A program made the position numbers and the translations under genes. Shown here in pieces: positions 55,710 to 64,000 of a DNA stretch of 64,000 bases. The notes under the pieces were generated by a model that saw only the letters and a list, made by a program, of their open reading frames with translations, made no database searches and had not been told where the DNA came from. Position 1 is the first letter of the stretch, and each line of letters starts with the position of its first letter. The DNA is from JAAZHD01 sp012510895 (GTDB taxonomy: Bacteria > Bacillota > Clostridia > Caldicoprobacterales > DTU083). The stretch lies in assembly GCA_050951465.1 (NCBI GenBank), contig JBMNJC010000020.1:10413-74412 (forward strand). Reading direction: 5' to 3'.

Positions 55710-55757
55710 AGGCAATATATAGTTTATTTATATAATATTATATACTATATATAGTGT
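55710..55757. promoter_or_regulatory. pair of NrdR boxes over the nrdD promoter
   Basis: ATACTATATATAGTGT (55742-55757) matches the NrdR consensus ACACTATATATAGTGT at 15 of 16 positions. AGGCAATATATAGTTT (55710-55725) matches at 12 of 16. The starts are 32 bp apart, the known three-turn spacing. On the minus strand a TTGACA -35 overlaps the first box, with TATTAT 17 bp on. NrdR would repress when dATP/ATP is high. Confidence 0.85.
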
Positions 55758-56182
55758 CAATAAATAAATTCGGTAAACAAATCTCCTTCAATTTCTATGA
55801 TCTCTTCTATGGGTATCCTTGCGCCGTTTGTCATAACAAGCATCTTCTCATATACATCAGCCTTTTTCACTTCCCCGCTGACCTTAACATATTTACCGCC
55901 CTTTTTCTTATCATCCGGTATAAAGTAGGTTACGGAAATCCTGGGCAGCTCCTCCAGCCGGTCTGCAATGATTCTAAGCTTTCGATCCAATTCCAGCTTC
56001 GCATGCTCTCCCAATTCCACCCTTTCATCTGTCACCCTGGCGGTCTCCCTTACAGCTTCCTCATGACCGGTAAGAGCGGCAAAGGGTGCAAATTGAGCGG
56101 CACGGTCATGGTTTGACATGCGGGGACGCTTAGTGGAAACAGGGCGGGGCAAATTTATAATATCATCATAAGGCCCTTTCAT
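55757..56182 (-). CDS. YolD-like protein
   Basis: 141 residues. It has the YolD-family N-terminus (RPRMSNHDRAAQFAPFAALT) followed by a basic/acidic helix (EHAKLELDRKLRIIADRLEE), then strands ending IPIEEIIEIEGDLF. YolD-like proteins are encoded with Y-family polymerases and may act as UmuD-like partners; their role is not settled. It overlaps the polymerase gene by 4 bp, and its stop codon overlaps a NrdR box. Confidence 0.88.
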   Translation of the reverse strand: MKGPYDDIINLPRPVSTKRPRMSNHDRAAQFAPFAALTGHEEAVRETARVTDERVELGEHAKLELDRKLRIIADRLEELPRISVTYFIPDDKKKGGKYVKVSGEVKKADVYEKMLVMTNGARIPIEEIIEIEGDLFTEFIY

Positions 56183-57702
56183 GCTTTATGCCCCCCAATC
56201 TTATTATTCCGTTCAATGGCTGTAGCGCCGTCCAGCAGATTCATCCCTTTCAGGATAGCATTCTTCCCAAATCTTTTCCTTATTGACAGTGTCGCCATCT
56301 GAACCTTTCTTTCCCGCTGAAGCTCAGCTTCTTCACGTTTACGCCTTTCATATTCTGCTTTATAGTCACTGAAGAAATCGAGCTGCTCAAAACTTTCAGA
56401 CTCCTGAACCGATTCTTCATCAAGCAAATGGTTCGCTGTTATGTTTATTTTTCTGATCAGGAGGTTTTGATCCACAATGCGATCAAACAGCTCTGTAACC
56501 GCTTTCAAAATTTTCCTGCCGGAAGATGTATGCTTATTAAGATTAATGCTGCCATGTGCCGGCTTGGGAACTAAGCGGCCATAACCGTCTTTGATAATCT
56601 CTCCTTTATATGATCGGCGTATTTTCTTATTCGTGAGGTTCTCGACATCATAACTCACTGTTAAAGTCATTTCATCAGTTACAAGCCTCTTCTCCACCAA
56701 ATCAAGAACCAGAAGCTCTGTCATTTCCTTAGCTGCCAGCCTGGCTTTATCAAACGTATAGGGATAATGCAGAACCTGGCCTGAACCCATGCTTTTTGCT
56801 TTCGGCTTATATGCTTTTATGTCCGCAATGGTACAGGGTTCCCAGCCCCAGGCATGGTCTATCAAGAGCTCCGCATTCACTCCAAAAAGATCATAAAGCA
56901 GGTCCTCATTATGAAAATCTGCAGGCTTGCCCAGGGAGCATCTGGCTATGTCCCCCATAGTAAAAAGTCCGACCTCTTCCAATCTCCTTGCATATCCTTT
57001 CCCGACACGCCAAAAATCAGTGATAGGCCGGTGAGTCCATAAATGCCGTCTGTAACTCATTTCATCAAGCTCGGCTATGCGGACACCGTTTTCGTCCATT
57101 GGTATGCGCTTGGCCCATATGTCCATGGCAATTTTTGCAAGGTATAGATTTGTGCCTATCCCCGCTGTGGCAGTTATCCCGGTTGTCTCAAGAACATCCA
57201 GGATAATCTTCCTGGCAAGATCCCGCCCCGTGAGCTTATATGTGTTCAGATAATTGGTAACATCCATAAATACCTCATCTATGGAATATACATGAATGTC
57301 TTCAGGAGCAATATATTTCAGATATACATTATAAATCCTGGTGCTGTACTCAATATAAAGCGCCATCCTCGGAGGAGCTATAAGGTAATCCAGAGCCAGA
57401 GCGGGGGAAGAATCCAATTCATTTTTATACACAGAGGAACCTGTAAAGACCCGCCCCGGTGCCTTATTCAGCCTCATGGCGTTAATTTCCTTCACTTTTT
57501 CAATAACCTGAAACAGTCTGGGTCTTCCCGGAATGCCGTATGACTTGAGAGCGGGAGTAACGGCGAGACATATAGTTTTTTCAGTTCGGCTTGCATCGGC
57601 AACAACAAGGTTGGTAGTCAAAGGATCCAGCCCGCGTTCCACACATTCAACTGAAGCATAAAAGGACTTAAGATCTATGGCAATATAGGTTCTGTTTTTC
57701 AA
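56179..57702 (-). CDS. Y-family DNA polymerase (UmuC/DinB-like)
   Basis: 507 residues. Catalytic residues lie in YIAIDLKSFYASVECVERGL and VYSIDEVFMDVTNYL (the SxDE motif); fingers and little-finger domains follow. The C-terminal QLDFFSD fits a beta-clamp-binding motif. It copies damaged DNA and is error-prone. First gene of a two-gene SOS cassette with the YolD-like gene. Confidence 0.93.
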   Translation of the reverse strand: MKNRTYIAIDLKSFYASVECVERGLDPLTTNLVVADASRTEKTICLAVTPALKSYGIPGRPRLFQVIEKVKEINAMRLNKAPGRVFTGSSVYKNELDSSPALALDYLIAPPRMALYIEYSTRIYNVYLKYIAPEDIHVYSIDEVFMDVTNYLNTYKLTGRDLARKIILDVLETTGITATAGIGTNLYLAKIAMDIWAKRIPMDENGVRIAELDEMSYRRHLWTHRPITDFWRVGKGYARRLEEVGLFTMGDIARCSLGKPADFHNEDLLYDLFGVNAELLIDHAWGWEPCTIADIKAYKPKAKSMGSGQVLHYPYTFDKARLAAKEMTELLVLDLVEKRLVTDEMTLTVSYDVENLTNKKIRRSYKGEIIKDGYGRLVPKPAHGSINLNKHTSSGRKILKAVTELFDRIVDQNLLIRKINITANHLLDEESVQESESFEQLDFFSDYKAEYERRKREEAELQRERKVQMATLSIRKRFGKNAILKGMNLLDGATAIERNNKIGGHKA

Positions 57703-57781
57703 TACTTCGATTGCCTCCTTTACTTTACTGCCCTTTTATCATTCTCGCTGCAATACTGAACTCATCAATCATGACGTATTT

Positions 57782-57816
57782 ATTATACTATATTCAAGGC
57801 ATCCGAACAAGTGTTC
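57782..57816 (-). promoter_or_regulatory. SOS promoter: LexA box over the -35 of the Y-polymerase operon
   Basis: GAAC-AAGT-GTTC (57805-57816) is an exact Firmicute LexA/DinR core GAACN4GTTC. On the minus strand its TTGTTC (57805-57810) is the -35, 17 bp from a perfect TATAAT (57782-57787). LexA bound there would block the polymerase. Confidence 0.88.
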
Positions 57817-57920
57817 TGATTTATTTCAATTCGGATATATTTTAAATAAAGTGATAATGTGCTATAATTTGTCTGTTGTCAAAAAAATGTGAAACATGAA
57901 AAAGTATAAAGGAGCAAGAT

Positions 57921-58490
57921 ATGAGAATATACAGCTTTGCAAAAGACGCATGGAATGAAGAAGAATGGTCATATGCCGCTTCCAAGGTTACGCCTTACAG
58001 AACCAGGTTCATCCAGGAAGATGCATATATTAAAAATAACCGCTTGGATGGTTCAAACGGCTACGAATATATCAGCATGGTTTTGAAAGAGAAGTTTACA
58101 AAAAATATAAGGGTGGAAGTTGAAGCCTCTTTTGAGAAGTACGGCGCACCTCTTATTGTACTTTCCAATGATTTGAAAAGCCTTGATAATGGCAGTATTG
58201 AATATGGAACCCATTATGAGATAGTGGCTTATGAGAAAGGCATAAATGCCTGGCATATCTTCGTTGACAATGGAAAACAAATAGTAAAGAACATTTTCAG
58301 GGCCCAGTTTCCGGTAAAGGAAAAAGAAAGATTTATACTAAGCCTCGAATCAAATGACAAAACCCTAAAAGCAGGAATAGGCGGTATTTCTTTTTCAATA
58401 AGTTCTGATTTTCTTCCTGAAGAGTTCCATGTAGGAATAACTGCATGTGAGGGAATCAATCATTTTTATAATATGAAGATTACAGGATAA
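57921..58490 (+). CDS. hypothetical protein, probable beta-sandwich
   Basis: 189 residues, soluble, no signal peptide. A run of alternating strands (IRVEVEASFEKYGAPLIVLS, HYEIVAYEKGINAWHIFVDN, ERFILSLESNDKTLKAGIGG, EEFHVGITACEGINHFYNMK) suggests a jelly-roll fold of the concanavalin-like or carbohydrate-binding kind. AAAGGAGCAAG precedes the ATG. It stands alone. Function unknown. Confidence 0.65.
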   Translation: MRIYSFAKDAWNEEEWSYAASKVTPYRTRFIQEDAYIKNNRLDGSNGYEYISMVLKEKFTKNIRVEVEASFEKYGAPLIVLSNDLKSLDNGSIEYGTHYEIVAYEKGINAWHIFVDNGKQIVKNIFRAQFPVKEKERFILSLESNDKTLKAGIGGISFSISSDFLPEEFHVGITACEGINHFYNMKITG

Positions 58491-58512
58491 AACATATGTT
58501 TATTGCACAATA

Positions 58513-58584
58513 AAAAAAGATGGACAAAGTGGCATGCGGACATTCTCCCCTCTCATACTGAGTCAGAGTTTATGTCCGCATGCC
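58513..58584 (-). terminator. long inverted repeat at the end of the kinase gene
   Basis: GGCATGCGGACAT (58531-58543) and ATGTCCGCATGCC (58572-58584) form a perfect 13-bp stem with a 28-nt loop holding the kinase stop codon. On the minus strand a T7 tract follows about 11 bp later. A terminator is likely; the long loop is odd. Confidence 0.6.
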
Positions 58585-59081
58585 TGAATCTGCTTATATA
58601 TTATTTCTGCAGCTTCTTTGGCAGAAACATTGCTTACATCAATTTTATCTGTATCCATCTGATAATAATTTTTTAGCCTTGATACACTTCTATTAATAAC
58701 GTCTTCGGCCCTTATTCCCATTTTTATATCCTTTTCAATCCGCGAAATTAATGCCTGTTCAGAGCTCACCAGAGAAAATTTGTATAATAAATAATCATGT
58801 TTTTTTAGTCTGGACAACACATCATCTATAATACTCTGCTCATGCATCACCCAGCAAAAAATAATGTTTTCATATACTGAGCATGAAATAAAATTATTTA
58901 AGAGATAACTGATATTGCCAATTACCATACTTTTGGTTTCATCATTTACAATAAAAGGGGACATGTCCCAGCACCAATCTCCGTCCAGAAAGACACAATT
59001 AGGTAAAAGCTTTTGTAATTCTCTGCTTGTTGCTGTTTTCCCAACGCCCATAGTGCCATTTATAAAAATTAGGTTTTTCAT
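58563..59081 (-). CDS. P-loop nucleotide kinase-like protein
   Basis: 172 residues. A Walker A motif GTMGVGKTATSRELQ opens the protein, followed by CVFLDGDWCWDMSPF, a pattern seen in small AAA/shikimate-kinase-like proteins. The C-terminal third has the LID-like RLKNYYQMDTDKIDVSNVSA. It probably phosphorylates a small molecule, unknown here. The last codons lie in an inverted repeat. Confidence 0.75.
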   Translation of the reverse strand: MKNLIFINGTMGVGKTATSRELQKLLPNCVFLDGDWCWDMSPFIVNDETKSMVIGNISYLLNNFISCSVYENIIFCWVMHEQSIIDDVLSRLKKHDYLLYKFSLVSSEQALISRIEKDIKMGIRAEDVINRSVSRLKNYYQMDTDKIDVSNVSAKEAAEIIYKQIQACGHKL

Positions 59082-59128
59082 TTTCCGCTCTCTCCATAAA
59101 TAAAACGTAAATGATCTTTGGTTATTTT

Positions 59129-59542
59129 CTAGTAAATTATCTCACCGGCCATTGCCTCAGGCTTGCTGCAGGTGCTTTCAATATTCACATGCCGGCCGGT
59201 ATTGGCTGAATCATGAAAAGCATGCATGATATCCAATACATGGTATGCCAATTCCCCATTTGCCCTATGGGGTTGATTGGATTCCAGAGCCCGAACCATA
59301 TCAGCGACGCCAAGGCCTCGGCTGTTTTCCTCATATGGATGAGTAAGCGGAATCTGGTGGAATTCCTTATGGTCTTTCCGTTTTATATGAACCGGACCGC
59401 CAAATTTATTCGGGTCAGGTACAATCAGCGTACCCTCGCTTCCATAGATTTCTATCCTGGGCAGTTGGCTTGCCCAGACATCAAAGCTTGTAATGATTGT
59501 TCGATTAAGTCCGTATAATTGTGTAAAAGGATAGTGAGCCAC
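59129..59542 (-). pseudogene. C-terminal fragment of a Gfo/Idh/MocA-family oxidoreductase
   Basis: 137 residues of the C-terminal alpha/beta domain remain: TIITSFDVWASQLPRIEIYG, SEGTLIVPDPNKFGGPVHIK, then NGELAYHVLDIMHAFHDSAN. The N-terminal NAD-binding half (about 200 residues) is absent, cut off where IS-like DNA begins at about 59543. It was probably a sugar or inositol dehydrogenase relative. Its GTG is only the first possible codon in the remnant, not a true start. Confidence 0.75.
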
Positions 59543-59665
59543 AGACTCGTTTCCTCGGTTATAATATAGGTGTGAACAAATACAAAACCGAGGAGGAAAG
59601 AACCCATGGCTCAGTTCAATATTACACTAACCGAAGAAGAATTGCACGGACTTAATCTTGCATAG
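59543..59665 (+). mobile_element. remnant of an IS256-family-like element (transposase start)
   Basis: A ribosome site (GAGGAGGAAAG) and ATG at 59606 open MAQFNITLTEEELHGL, which resembles the N-terminus of Mutator/IS256-type transposases, then the frame stops at TAG (59663-59665) after 19 residues. Upstream, CCTCGGTT and AACCGAGG form an inverted repeat (about 59552-59592). Only this left end remains. It abuts a truncated oxidoreductase and the BREX genes. Confidence 0.6.
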
Positions 59666-59780
59666 AACTATAATTTTTCATCCTTTTATTTTACATCTAC
59701 AACAAAAATGAAAAGCCAAGGGCAAATTTTGCCTTTGACTTTAACATCTCACAAACTATATTCAACTCCATTTATATATG

Positions 59781-61823
59781 TTATTCAACTCCTAATGCTT
59801 TAAATACCGCATCTTCAGGGCTTTGATAAAAGGATATCTGAAATTTAGAGAATAACTCCGGCGGCACAGTGTTAATGTCGGCGGCAGAAGCCATAGGCAG
59901 GAGTACTTTTTTCGCCCCTGCATCAAAACAAACTTGAAGTGTCGATGCCAGTTCCTCCACCTTATTAATGGTTCCCCCTATGCTCATTGAACCCAATACC
60001 ACCAGTTGACTTAATACAGGTTTTTTTAATGCTCCAGAGCAGAGGGCAATAAAGGCTGCTAAAGTCAATTGAGAAGTCATACCGATACCCTGCAAATCTT
60101 GAACATGCATTAAAAAGTCATTGTTGACTAAAGAAATTGTTCCACTGATATTCTTTTTGTTTGCTTTAAAATAGTTGAAGGCTGTATTTAAATTCTCCCT
60201 TGCTTCCCTGCTGGTCCCCAATCCTGTTCTTTCAAACTTTCCTGTTCCGGAAACAACCTCAGTTTCTATTTTATATACTCCGATCATCCCTGAATCACCA
60301 TGGGCAACTGTATATATATGTCCTGGCTTACCCATTCCTTCAGGTATTAGTTTGTCGCCACCTTGTTCCGGAACTGAGATGAATTCTTCCTCAAATGTTT
60401 CATTATCTATGTAGGAAAAATGAACATCGTAAAATTCCATGCCACCAATTTTCTTTAATTGTTCTTTTACTCGTCTTCTTCCAACTAAGGCATACCTTAG
60501 GATTTCCTCTATATCTTCTTTATTAAATTCCCCATGGGGATAAATTAATTTGATCAGTCCTGATACAGTTTTCCTTACCGCAATAACATCTCTTTGGTTT
60601 AGGTTGTTGCCAAGTCTAAAGTATTTATCTATGCTATCGCCATATGATATTTTTCTCATTTCCCTAAAAAACTCTGCAATATAATCAGTAATAAAGCCAT
60701 ATTCGTGAGTGAAAAACTCCGGCCTGTATTTGGGTATTTCCCAGCCGGGGATATAATAGTGCATTCTATCAAAAAAAGCGGTATCATAAGCCATTGCCTC
60801 CGGGAAGGGTTCAAATAAATGGGATGTTTTTAAGAGCACATCCACTGATTGATTGATGTTACCAACAAAAACCATGGAAGCGGAAGCATTTTTCAATTCC
60901 TTTCCCCTGGCAAATGAACCTGAAGCCATATAATCCTTCATTATCTGAATGCCGTCTTTATCTTTAAAAGTAATTCCAGCCACTTCATCAAAGGCTACTA
61001 CATCCCATAAACCGACTAATCCAATTTTTCTGGTGCTCATATTGTAAAATAAATTGGCTACAGTCGTCTGCCCACCGGATATTAGAATAGAGTTGGGGGA
61101 AATTTCCTTGTATATATGGGATTTGCCTGTTCCTCTCGGACCTAATTCACAGAGATTATAGTTGTTCTCAACAAGAGGAATCATTCGGGCAAGAAGGTGC
61201 CACTTAACTTTTTCCTCTAATTGAGTAGGTTCCATGCCCACCGATCTTAAAAGGATATCAATCCATTCATCCTTGGTAAAATATTTTCTTCCACTCAATA
61301 TCTCATCCATATCCAAGTTTGGAATTTGAATGGGTTTTAAACTATTTATAATGAAGGGATTAGCATTCCTTAACTCTTCGTCATAATAGTATTGTATTTT
61401 AAGAATGCACCATATACCTCCAGCAAGAAGTTTCTCAAATTCTTTCACATAATTCGCTTCAACTTCTACGCCCTTTAACCCTAAATTAGAAAACTCCGCC
61501 TCATAAACGTCTCTCTTTTCATTGAGCCTTACGGTCAACTTATCAATGACTGTATACTGACCTAATTCTCGAATTTTGGATTTAATCTTTTCCGCTTCAT
61601 CTGGCCTAACATAATTTTCTGCAAGTATTGCTTTTACTCTATAAACTCCTTCATTTATGGAATCCTCATCATCAGTAGCACAATACATGCCAAGTAAATA
61701 TTCAAGGACGTATATGGGGACATTTGCCCCTTCTTTTATTTTTTGAGTTAAATCCTTACGGACAACCCTGCCCGGAAAGTGTTTATTCAATCTTTTATTC
61801 AAATCTCTATTCTCCCTGTCCAC
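59781..61823 (-). CDS. brxL: BREX type 1 protein BrxL (Lon-like AAA+ protein)
   Basis: 680 residues. The N-terminal BrxL domain (LNKHFPGRVVRKDLTQKIKE) is followed by an AAA+ core with Walker A ELGPRGTGKSHIYKE and Walker B VVAFDEVAG, and a C-terminal Lon-like domain (MTSQLTLAAFIALCSGAL, SMSIGGTINKVEELASTLQV). BrxL is the last gene of type 1 BREX phage-defence islands and acts with PglZ to stop phage replication. The start is GTG at 61823. It lies 24 bp downstream of pglZ. Confidence 0.95.
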   Translation of the reverse strand: MDRENRDLNKRLNKHFPGRVVRKDLTQKIKEGANVPIYVLEYLLGMYCATDDEDSINEGVYRVKAILAENYVRPDEAEKIKSKIRELGQYTVIDKLTVRLNEKRDVYEAEFSNLGLKGVEVEANYVKEFEKLLAGGIWCILKIQYYYDEELRNANPFIINSLKPIQIPNLDMDEILSGRKYFTKDEWIDILLRSVGMEPTQLEEKVKWHLLARMIPLVENNYNLCELGPRGTGKSHIYKEISPNSILISGGQTTVANLFYNMSTRKIGLVGLWDVVAFDEVAGITFKDKDGIQIMKDYMASGSFARGKELKNASASMVFVGNINQSVDVLLKTSHLFEPFPEAMAYDTAFFDRMHYYIPGWEIPKYRPEFFTHEYGFITDYIAEFFREMRKISYGDSIDKYFRLGNNLNQRDVIAVRKTVSGLIKLIYPHGEFNKEDIEEILRYALVGRRRVKEQLKKIGGMEFYDVHFSYIDNETFEEEFISVPEQGGDKLIPEGMGKPGHIYTVAHGDSGMIGVYKIETEVVSGTGKFERTGLGTSREARENLNTAFNYFKANKKNISGTISLVNNDFLMHVQDLQGIGMTSQLTLAAFIALCSGALKKPVLSQLVVLGSMSIGGTINKVEELASTLQVCFDAGAKKVLLPMASAADINTVPPELFSKFQISFYQSPEDAVFKALGVE

Positions 61824-61847
61824 TGCCTTTTCACCACCTTTGCAATT

Positions 61848-64000
61848 TTATAAACCAAAGTCATCTGTAAATAGCAAATCTATCGTAAAAGGTATTCGCT
61901 CATATATTTTTTCTACGGTTTCATCTTCATCTTCTAAAATTAAATAATATTCCTTGTTCTTGTCATAAGCCATATCCCTTAATGTAAACTTCTCTCTATA
62001 AGTGCGGTTTTCAGGGTTTTTCGACCTACTATCAGCAATTATAATGTTTTCATTAGAGATACGGTTACCCTCTTTATCTACAAAATAAAGTTTTAGTTTT
62101 AATGGCACTTTCTTTTCGTCTACCACTTCTGTTTGGAAAAACTCCAAATAGGTGATTCTATTTGTAATCTTCCTTGAAATATTGGTTAACTTCACTTCGA
62201 CCTTAGTGGCTTTATACTCATCTTTACGGATATTCTTAAATCTTATTACAGGAACAATTATCTCCTGCAAAGATGCTCCACCATGGACATAATTGGCTCC
62301 TGCCCCTTGAACCTTAAATCTAATCATACCTTTTGGAACAATGGCTTTTAATTTTGTCTCCTGTCCAAAAAGATATTTCATAGAAATAGGTAATGTATCC
62401 GGAATATCTTCATCAATTTCTGCAAGAATATATCTCCTGCCGGCATCTATGGTTTCAGCATTAAATCTGCTAATCTTGTCTACTTCTGTTAATTGGGAAC
62501 GCCTGTATATGAAACCATGATCTGCAGTAATTATTATGTTTGTTGCACTTACATGGTTTATTAGGTTTTTGATTAGCGATACTAAATCTTCAAAAGCCTT
62601 TTCTACGGCATCAAAAACCTCTCTTTCCGTCTGAGGCACTTCTCCAACGGCATCTATTGTGTCATGGTATATATAAATTAGTTTTTTCCCTTCAAAGGCT
62701 TCCTTGTAATCTGCCCTACGCATATCTACCATGTCACTAAATGATATTGCCTGAGTATTATCACTATGATTGGCGATTATTTTTCCTCTATTTGCTGTCC
62801 CCTGGGTACTTATACCGTCAATAATAATATCTGATTTATCATTTACTACCAATTCCTTTCTTGGTAGTAAACTTGCCATACCATATTTTGTAGTTGAAGG
62901 GATGACTCCTTGCATAAACCCAATCTCTGCCATACCCCTTACCTCTTTATTAATTAGATTAAGGAGTTCTTTTGCTGCTTCATATCTTAATGCATCGGAA
63001 ATAATTACAAATACTCTTTCATCATTCTTTACAAATGGAGAAACAATGTCTTTGTAAAAATCCCTTTGTTGTTTAATGCCTACTAAAGAGTAGTCTTCTA
63101 ACATTTCCTCCTGAACCGCTGCGGACCATTTTATTGAGAGTTCATTCAGATACCAATGGGTATAGGTGTTTTCAATTCTCTCTGAAAGTTTTTCAAATAT
63201 ATCTTTGTCAGTAATTTTATCGTAATGGAAATAGAACTTCCTGTAGAAATAATCCATTAAATAATACTCTTTAGTATAAGCAGTAATCAAATCATGGGCA
63301 GTTTCAGCCTTAATAACTCCACCAATTCTCTTTTCCATTTCAAGGAGTTCATTAGCAAAGTATAAGGCTTCATATTCATTTCTATAGGTTTCAAACCAAT
63401 GGCTTGTCCTTCTTTTATTGATTAATTTACGGTATCTATCGAATTCTCCGACACCTTCTACTAAGTTCCCAATTATCCTTTCCATTATTGCTTCATCAAA
63501 AGCCCTCAATGTATCACATTCAATATATTTATCTATATCCCATTTATCTAAATAACCTTTTACCTTTAATGTTTCCTGGGCTCTGTCTGCCAGTAAATCG
63601 TAGTATTTACCATCGGTGGAATGATTCATGAAGTTGCTTATAAATACTATGGCATCTGACCTTTTAGGAGATACATAATCTTCCCATGTAGTTGGCATAT
63701 CCTCTTCGAGAGTATAAGATAAGTGAGTAACAAGAAGCATAATCGTTAATTTTTCTAATGATCTCTCCTCATAGTTATATCCATATCTTTTCTCAACTAA
63801 ATCCCAAAAGGCTTCTATATTACCAAAGTTCTCAATAGCCTCTAGATATTTATTTTCTCCTTCTAATTCCTCAATCAAAACCTTTTTTACAACTTGTTCA
63901 AAATCTGCTACAGGTAATCTGCATAGAGTAGATAGAACTGCTATATCTACCTTTTCTTTAGTAAATTTATCTATATGGTAGGAGGCAAACTTTCTATATC
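61848..64000 (-). CDS. pglZ: BREX PglZ alkaline phosphatase-fold protein, 5' end beyond window
   Basis: The frame is open to the right edge with no stop, so the M-like TTG at 63878 is not the true start; sequence upstream (FASYHIDKFTKEKVDIAVLS) continues the protein. About 717 residues are visible; family members are about 850. Phosphatase-fold motifs: RVFVIISDALRYEAAKELL and NIIITADHGFIYRRSQL. PglZ is the core BREX protein in all types. With brxL it marks type 1; brxC and pglX should lie to the right. Confidence 0.93.
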   Translation of the reverse strand, partial: YRKFASYHIDKFTKEKVDIAVLSTLCRLPVADFEQVVKKVLIEELEGENKYLEAIENFGNIEAFWDLVEKRYGYNYEERSLEKLTIMLLVTHLSYTLEEDMPTTWEDYVSPKRSDAIVFISNFMNHSTDGKYYDLLADRAQETLKVKGYLDKWDIDKYIECDTLRAFDEAIMERIIGNLVEGVGEFDRYRKLINKRRTSHWFETYRNEYEALYFANELLEMEKRIGGVIKAETAHDLITAYTKEYYLMDYFYRKFYFHYDKITDKDIFEKLSERIENTYTHWYLNELSIKWSAAVQEEMLEDYSLVGIKQQRDFYKDIVSPFVKNDERVFVIISDALRYEAAKELLNLINKEVRGMAEIGFMQGVIPSTTKYGMASLLPRKELVVNDKSDIIIDGISTQGTANRGKIIANHSDNTQAISFSDMVDMRRADYKEAFEGKKLIYIYHDTIDAVGEVPQTEREVFDAVEKAFEDLVSLIKNLINHVSATNIIITADHGFIYRRSQLTEVDKISRFNAETIDAGRRYILAEIDEDIPDTLPISMKYLFGQETKLKAIVPKGMIRFKVQGAGANYVHGGASLQEIIVPVIRFKNIRKDEYKATKVEVKLTNISRKITNRITYLEFFQTEVVDEKKVPLKLKLYFVDKEGNRISNENIIIADSRSKNPENRTYREKFTLRDMAYDKNKEYYLILEDEDETVEKIYERIPFTIDLLFTDDFGL

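Noticed and set aside
1..64000. CRISPR array or prophage
   Set aside because: No regularly spaced direct repeats, cas genes, integrase or phage structural genes were seen.

Overview
The window reads as chromosomal DNA of an anaerobic, moderately AT-rich Clostridia-type Firmicute. The evidence is the secA-prfB pair, long-form HPF, a T-box leader, an S-box (SAM-I) leader, strong AGGAGG ribosome binding sites, class III ribonucleotide reductase, an OadB-type decarboxylase subunit, a membrane pyrophosphatase and a SleB-type cell-wall hydrolase. I cannot name a genus from sequence alone.

Layout. 1-9 kb (minus strand): start of GAPDH, an AEC permease, prfB with its programmed +1 frameshift, secA, a FGGY kinase with a NagB-like protein, and hpf. 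8.5-18.4 kb (minus): a polar amino-acid ABC transporter, a DnaA-box cluster in an intergenic gap, a small zinc-ribbon gene, a promoter-driven structured RNA candidate (possibly raiA/SAR type), a LemA/TPM pair, a frameshifted comFC, recD2, and a DAHP synthase behind a T-box that reads a Phe codon. 18.9-25.4 kb: a GGDEF-EAL protein with a degenerate GGDEF, bacteriohemerythrin, a pseudopilin operon ending in a beta-repeat PilX-like protein, and a lipoprotein serpin. 25.4-35.6 kb: a U32-like protein, a QueG-like Fe-S protein, an acyltransferase-like protein, metK behind a SAM-I riboswitch, and a TetR-controlled MacB/FtsX-type ABC system with a very long coiled-coil permease. 35.7-45 kb: tRNA-Tyr, murC, small membrane proteins, a cell-wall hydrolase, a glycosidase-like protein, mtaD-ahcY (recycling of SAM by-products), a nitroreductase and a lipoprotein cyclophilin. 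45.5-57.8 kb: trxB, a Na/Pi cotransporter, a decayed nitroreductase, oadB-oadG, a K+-independent-type H+-pyrophosphatase, nrdD-nrdG behind paired NrdR boxes, and a YolD/Y-family polymerase cassette behind a LexA box. 57.9-64 kb: two uncharacterised genes, a truncated oxidoreductase abutting an IS256-like remnant, then brxL and pglZ, the end of a type 1 BREX phage-defence island that continues past the right edge.

Themes. Methyl-cycle genes (metK, mtaD, ahcY) lie within 14 kb of one another. oadB, oadG and hppA form an ion-motive group. Regulatory signals visible in the DNA include a T-box, a SAM-I riboswitch, NrdR, LexA and DnaA boxes, a possible TetR operator and many consensus promoters.

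Caution. At least five genes (comFC, the pilW-like gene, a nitroreductase, hppA, nrdD) are broken by small indels. Several of these fall in short homopolymers, so sequencing error is a serious alternative to real pseudogenes.
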